A model generated the notes under the pieces. That model searched no databases and was not told the origin of the DNA. It saw only the letters and a program-made list of their open reading frames with translations. A stretch of 8,855 bases of DNA from DUOH01 sp036562625 (lineage in GTDB: Bacteria > Bacillota > UBA4882 > UBA10575). Location: the NCBI GenBank assembly GCA_036562625.1, contig DATCJV010000018.1:1-8855 (forward strand), written 5' to 3'. Position numbers and translations under genes: made by a program. Below, piece after piece: positions 5,502 to 8,855 of this stretch. The first letter of the stretch is position 1; every line of letters begins with the position of its first letter.

Positions 5502-8500
5502 ATGCCCAAAGATACAAGTTTGAATAAGATTTTGGTAATTGGATCGGGTCCAATCATTATCGGTCAGGCCGCCGAGTTTGACTATGCCGGTACCCAAGCA
5601 TGTAAAGCCCTAAGGGAAGAAGGGGTAAAAGTAGTTTTGGTCAATTCCAATCCGGCCACTATTATGACGGATATGGAGATGGCAGATGAAGTATATATCG
5701 AGCCCTTAACAGTGGAAGCTGTTACTTCTGTCATTGCCAGGGAACGTCCGGATGGACTCCTGCCTACCTTGGGCGGACAGACCGGACTAAACATGGCTGT
5801 GGAATTGGCGAAAGCAGGTATTCTGGAAAAATATGGAGTACGAATTTTAGGAACTCCCCTCTCTGCCATTGAAAAAGCGGAAGATCGCGAGAAGTTCAAA
5901 GAAACCATGCTCTCCATCGGAGAGCCGGTTCCCGAGAGCACAATTGCAGAGAGTATGGAGGAAGCTTTTACTTTCGCGGAGAAGACCGGTTTTCCTATTA
6001 TTGTGCGTCCGGCCTATACTCTGGGAGGCACCGGTGGAGGAATCGCTCTGGATGAACAGTCCTTCCGGGAGATTGTGAGTAGAGGGTTGAATAACAGTCC
6101 TATCCACCAAGTGTTGCTGGAGCGAAGTGTAGCCGGATGGAAAGAGATTGAGTATGAAGTGATCCGGGATGCCGCAGATAACTGTATTGCCGTCTGTAAC
6201 ATGGAAAACATCGATCCCATAGGGGTACACACTGGAGATTCCATTGTGGTGGCGCCAAGTCAGACCCTTTCCAACCGAGAATATCAGATGTTGAGGAACG
6301 CCTCCTTTCGCATTATTCGAGCGTTAGGTATTGAGGGCGGCTGTAATGTACAGTTAGCTTTGAACCCGGAGTCTTTTGAATATGTAGTAATCGAAGTAAA
6401 TCCGCGGGTTAGCAGGTCCAGCGCTTTGGCATCCAAAGCTACGGGCTATCCTATTGCCAAAATTGTATCCAAGATCGCCTTGGGTTATACTTTGGATGAA
6501 ATCAGAAACGCTGTGACCAAAGAGACCTTCGCCTGTTTTGAACCGGCTCTTGATTATGTAGTCATGAAGATTCCCCGCTGGCCCTTTGACAAGTTCCGTG
6601 GGGCTTTGCGCACCCTGGGCACACAGATGAAGGCTACCGGTGAAGTGATGGCGATTGAGCGGAGCTTTGAAGCCGCTCTGCAAAAAGCTGTACGCTCGCT
6701 GGAGATAGGGCTCTATGGGTTATGCCTCCCCGCGCTGGCCGGCCTCTCCAGAAAAGAATTGGAACGAAAGATTAAACAGACAGATGACGAGCGGCTCTTC
6801 GCCATTGCCGAGGGTTTCCGAAAAGGACTGACCTGTGCGGAAATTCATGAATGGACCAAGATCGACTCTTGGTTTTTAGAGAAGATAAAACTCCTCGTGG
6901 ATGAGGAAGAGTCTCTCCCTCCCACTTTGGATCAGATGACTGCAGAGCGGTGGAGAAGGTTGAAACGGTTAGGTTTCGCCGATCGGTATCTGGCTTCCCT
7001 CTGGCAGGTAGAAGAGGATGCCGTGCGGCAAGCCCGACAGAAAGCAGGAGAGACAGCGGTCTACAAGATGGTAGACACGTGCGCGGCAGAATTCGAGGCC
7101 CGTACCCCATACTATTATTCAACATATGAAACTGAAGATGAAGTGATTTCCCTGCCTGGACGCAGGGTTCTGGTTCTAGGTTCCGGTCCCATCCGGATCG
7201 GACAAGGAATCGAATTTGACTATTGTTCGGTCCAAGCAGTCTGGGCTTTACGGGAGATGGGAATCCACTCCGTGATTGTAAATAATAACCCTGAGACGGT
7301 GAGTACGGACTTTGATACCTCCGACCATTTATATTTTGAACCCTTGACTGTAGAAGATGTGATGGCAGTAATCGAGCGGGAGCAGCCGGATGGCGTTTTA
7401 GTGCAATTCGGCGGACAGTCCGCTCTTAACTTAGCCGGTCCCTTGGATAAAGCAGGGATTCGGATTTTGGGGACGCCGGTGGAAAAGATTGATCTAGCCG
7501 AGGATCGGGGGAAATTTTCCGTATTTTTACAAAAATTAGGAGTACCGCAGACCGAGGGGGCTTCTGCCAGCTCGATGATGGAGGCGATGGGGATCGCTTT
7601 GAAGCTGGGTTTTCCTCTGATGGTCCGGCCTTCTTACGTTATAGGCGGGCGTGCTATGGAGATTGTCCACAACGAGCATGAACTTCATGACTATATGCAA
7701 TTGGCCGCTCAAGTCAGCCCGGAATATCCCATCTTAATCGACAGGTATATTCTTGGTAAAGAAGTGGAGATCGACGCCGTTGCTGACGGAGTAGATGTCT
7801 TCATTCCCGGAATTATGGAGCATGTGGAGAGAGCCGGGGTCCATTCAGGTGATTCCATGGCGGTTTATCCCCCTAAAAATCTGACTACTGAAGAAATCGA
7901 GCAGGTAGTTGATTATACGATCCGGATCGGACGGGCTTTAGGGGTGAAGGGACTACTGAATATCCAGTTTGTTGTGAAACCCAACGGAGAGGTTTGTGTT
8001 TTGGAGGTCAATCCCAGGGCCAGCCGGACAGTGCCGGTTTTATCCAAAGTTACCGGTGTTCCCTTAGTAAAACTGGCCACCAGGGTTTCACTGGGAGAAA
8101 GCCTAAAAGAGCTGGGGTATCATACCGGCTTAATGACACCACCCCCCTATTGGACAGTGAAAGCCCCGGTCTTTTCCTTTGAAAAGCTCGGCTTGGTCGA
8201 TATTTCTCTCGGGCCGGAAATGAAATCCACCGGTGAAGTGCTGGGTATGGATGAAGAGTATGCCGGCGCCCTCTATAAAGCGATCACTGCTTCCGGCGCC
8301 AGAGTACCGTTGGAAGGCACGATCCTGGTTTCCATCGCCGACCGGGATAAAGAAGAGTCCTTACCGGTTTTATGCGGTTTAGCAAAGAGAGGTTTTACTT
8401 TTTTGGCTACCCGGGGAACAGCTGATTTTCTCAAGAAAAATGGTCTGCATGCGGAGACGGTATATAAGATTGGAGAGGGGTTACCCGACGTTTTGAATGT

Positions 8501-8738
8501 GATAAAAAAAGGAAGAGTGGGGATGGTGGTGAACACCCCAACCAGGGGGAAAACTCCGGAGAGAACCGGGTTTGCCATTCGCCGGGCGGCCGTGGAATAT
8601 GGAGTGCCTTGTTTTACCTCCCTTGATACACTACGGGCGGTCTTATACGCCTTACAAACCAGAGTATCCAAGGAATGGCAGGTTAAATCACTTACTGATT
8701 ACCAAGGGATTAGGAAAAGCTACAATTTTAGTAAGTAA
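5502..8738 (+). CDS. carB: Carbamoyl-phosphate synthase large subunit
   Basis: CarB makes carbamoyl phosphate from bicarbonate, ammonia (delivered by the CarA glutaminase subunit) and two ATP, for arginine and pyrimidine synthesis. The 1078 residues are full length and unbroken. The two homologous halves are obvious: GSGPIIIGQAAEFDYAG near residue 15 and GSGPIRIGQGIEFDYCS near 560. First ATP-grasp (carboxy-phosphate) site: Arg129, Arg169, Glu298 and Asn300, within one residue of the E. coli positions. Second (carbamoyl-phosphate) site: Arg669, Arg709, Glu835 and Asn837. The region between is the oligomerisation domain. The last ~145 residues form the MGS-like allosteric domain, with Lys950, Thr970, Thr973, Lys989 and Asn1011 matching the E. 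coli UMP/IMP-contact residues shifted by four. GAGGA (5490-5494) lies 7 nt before the ATG. carA, its normal partner and usual upstream neighbour, is absent from the window, and the 235-bp gap is far too small to hold it. It may be transcribed from the arg promoter, from its own, or both. Confidence 0.98.
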   Translation: MPKDTSLNKILVIGSGPIIIGQAAEFDYAGTQACKALREEGVKVVLVNSNPATIMTDMEMADEVYIEPLTVEAVTSVIARERPDGLLPTLGGQTGLNMAVELAKAGILEKYGVRILGTPLSAIEKAEDREKFKETMLSIGEPVPESTIAESMEEAFTFAEKTGFPIIVRPAYTLGGTGGGIALDEQSFREIVSRGLNNSPIHQVLLERSVAGWKEIEYEVIRDAADNCIAVCNMENIDPIGVHTGDSIVVAPSQTLSNREYQMLRNASFRIIRALGIEGGCNVQLALNPESFEYVVIEVNPRVSRSSALASKATGYPIAKIVSKIALGYTLDEIRNAVTKETFACFEPALDYVVMKIPRWPFDKFRGALRTLGTQMKATGEVMAIERSFEAALQKAVRSLEIGLYGLCLPALAGLSRKELERKIKQTDDERLFAIAEGFRKGLTCAEIHEWTKIDSWFLEKIKLLVDEEESLPPTLDQMTAERWRRLKRLGFADRYLASLWQVEEDAVRQARQKAGETAVYKMVDTCAAEFEARTPYYYSTYETEDEVISLPGRRVLVLGSGPIRIGQGIEFDYCSVQAVWALREMGIHSVIVNNNPETVSTDFDTSDHLYFEPLTVEDVMAVIEREQPDGVLVQFGGQSALNLAGPLDKAGIRILGTPVEKIDLAEDRGKFSVFLQKLGVPQTEGASASSMMEAMGIALKLGFPLMVRPSYVIGGRAMEIVHNEHELHDYMQLAAQVSPEYPILIDRYILGKEVEIDAVADGVDVFIPGIMEHVERAGVHSGDSMAVYPPKNLTTEEIEQVVDYTIRIGRALGVKGLLNIQFVVKPNGEVCVLEVNPRASRTVPVLSKVTGVPLVKLATRVSLGESLKELGYHTGLMTPPPYWTVKAPVFSFEKLGLVDISLGPEMKSTGEVLGMDEEYAGALYKAITASGARVPLEGTILVSIADRDKEESLPVLCGLAKRGFTFLATRGTADFLKKNGLHAETVYKIGEGLPDVLNVIKKGRVGMVVNTPTRGKTPERTGFAIRRAAVEYGVPCFTSLDTLRAVLYALQTRVSKEWQVKSLTDYQGIRKSYNFSK

Positions 8739-8855
8739 GTTGAGTAAAAAAGTATAAGTGATAGAGTGCATAAATAGAGTATAGAAATAGAAAAAGAAAA
8801 ATCACGGCAAGCAAGAGCAAGAATAAGCGTGCGTATTGTGTACGCTAGTAAAGGG
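8739..8855 (+). other. Purine-rich non-coding tail with a terminal hairpin
   Basis: No credible gene is seen here. Bases from about 8741 to 8830 are strikingly rich in A and G on the + strand. AGCGTGCG (8826-8833) then pairs with TGTACGCT (8839-8846) around a 5-nt loop, with two G-T pairs. No T run follows, so it is not a typical terminator. It could instead be the first stem of a leader for the next gene, but the window ends at 8855. TGCATAAATA (8767-8776) resembles half an ARG box; the full 18-bp match is weak (11 of 16). Confidence 0.4.

Noticed and set aside
8273..8671. 132-codon antisense open frame inside carB, and similar long antisense frames inside argJ, argB and argD
   Set aside because: They lie wholly or almost wholly within well-identified genes, have no recognisable protein family or convincing ribosome site, and are expected by chance from the coding strand.
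8767..8784. Possible ARG box after carB
   Set aside because: Only one half-site resembles the consensus (11 of 16 overall), and no good promoter is visible beside it.

Overview
This window is a compact arginine-biosynthesis cluster read entirely on the + strand: the end of ilvD, a small DUF2007 gene, argC, argJ, argB, argD and carB. All of these except the DUF2007 gene belong to well-known families. The strong purine-rich ribosome binding sites, a near-consensus sigma-A type promoter, tandem ARG boxes and the argC-J-B-D-carB order suggest a Firmicute (Clostridia or a related class) with roughly balanced base composition. Genus or species cannot be read from the sequence. No mobile element, CRISPR array, rRNA or tRNA gene was seen.

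Layout. Bases 1-477 are the last part of ilvD (valine/isoleucine synthesis), which runs off the left edge. Its stop overlaps the start of a 71-residue DUF2007-type protein (470-685). Bases 686-810 form the control region of the arginine genes: two 18-bp ARG boxes 3 bp apart, the second touching the -35 element of a TTGAAA-17-TATAAT promoter, then a short leader and argC. Next come argC (811-1854), argJ (1887-3074), argB (3121-3987) and argD (4076-5266), with gaps of 32, 46 and 88 bp. A 235-bp gap (5267-5501) holds a third, weaker ARG box, a TATAAT element and leader hairpins. It is followed by full-length carB (5502-8738). The last 117 bp are a purine-rich non-coding tail ending in a hairpin.

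How the genes work together. ArgJ makes N-acetylglutamate (if bifunctional) and recycles the acetyl group. ArgB phosphorylates it, ArgC reduces the phosphate to the semialdehyde, ArgD transaminates it to N-acetylornithine, and ArgJ releases ornithine. CarB supplies carbamoyl phosphate for the next step, ornithine to citrulline. ArgF, ArgG, ArgH and the CarA glutaminase subunit are not in the window. Control appears to act through ArgR at the argC promoter, perhaps again before carB, and through feedback on ArgB.

No clearly new system was found. The points most worth a second look are carB without carA, the symmetric double operator, the separate control region before carB, and the hairpins between argB and argD.
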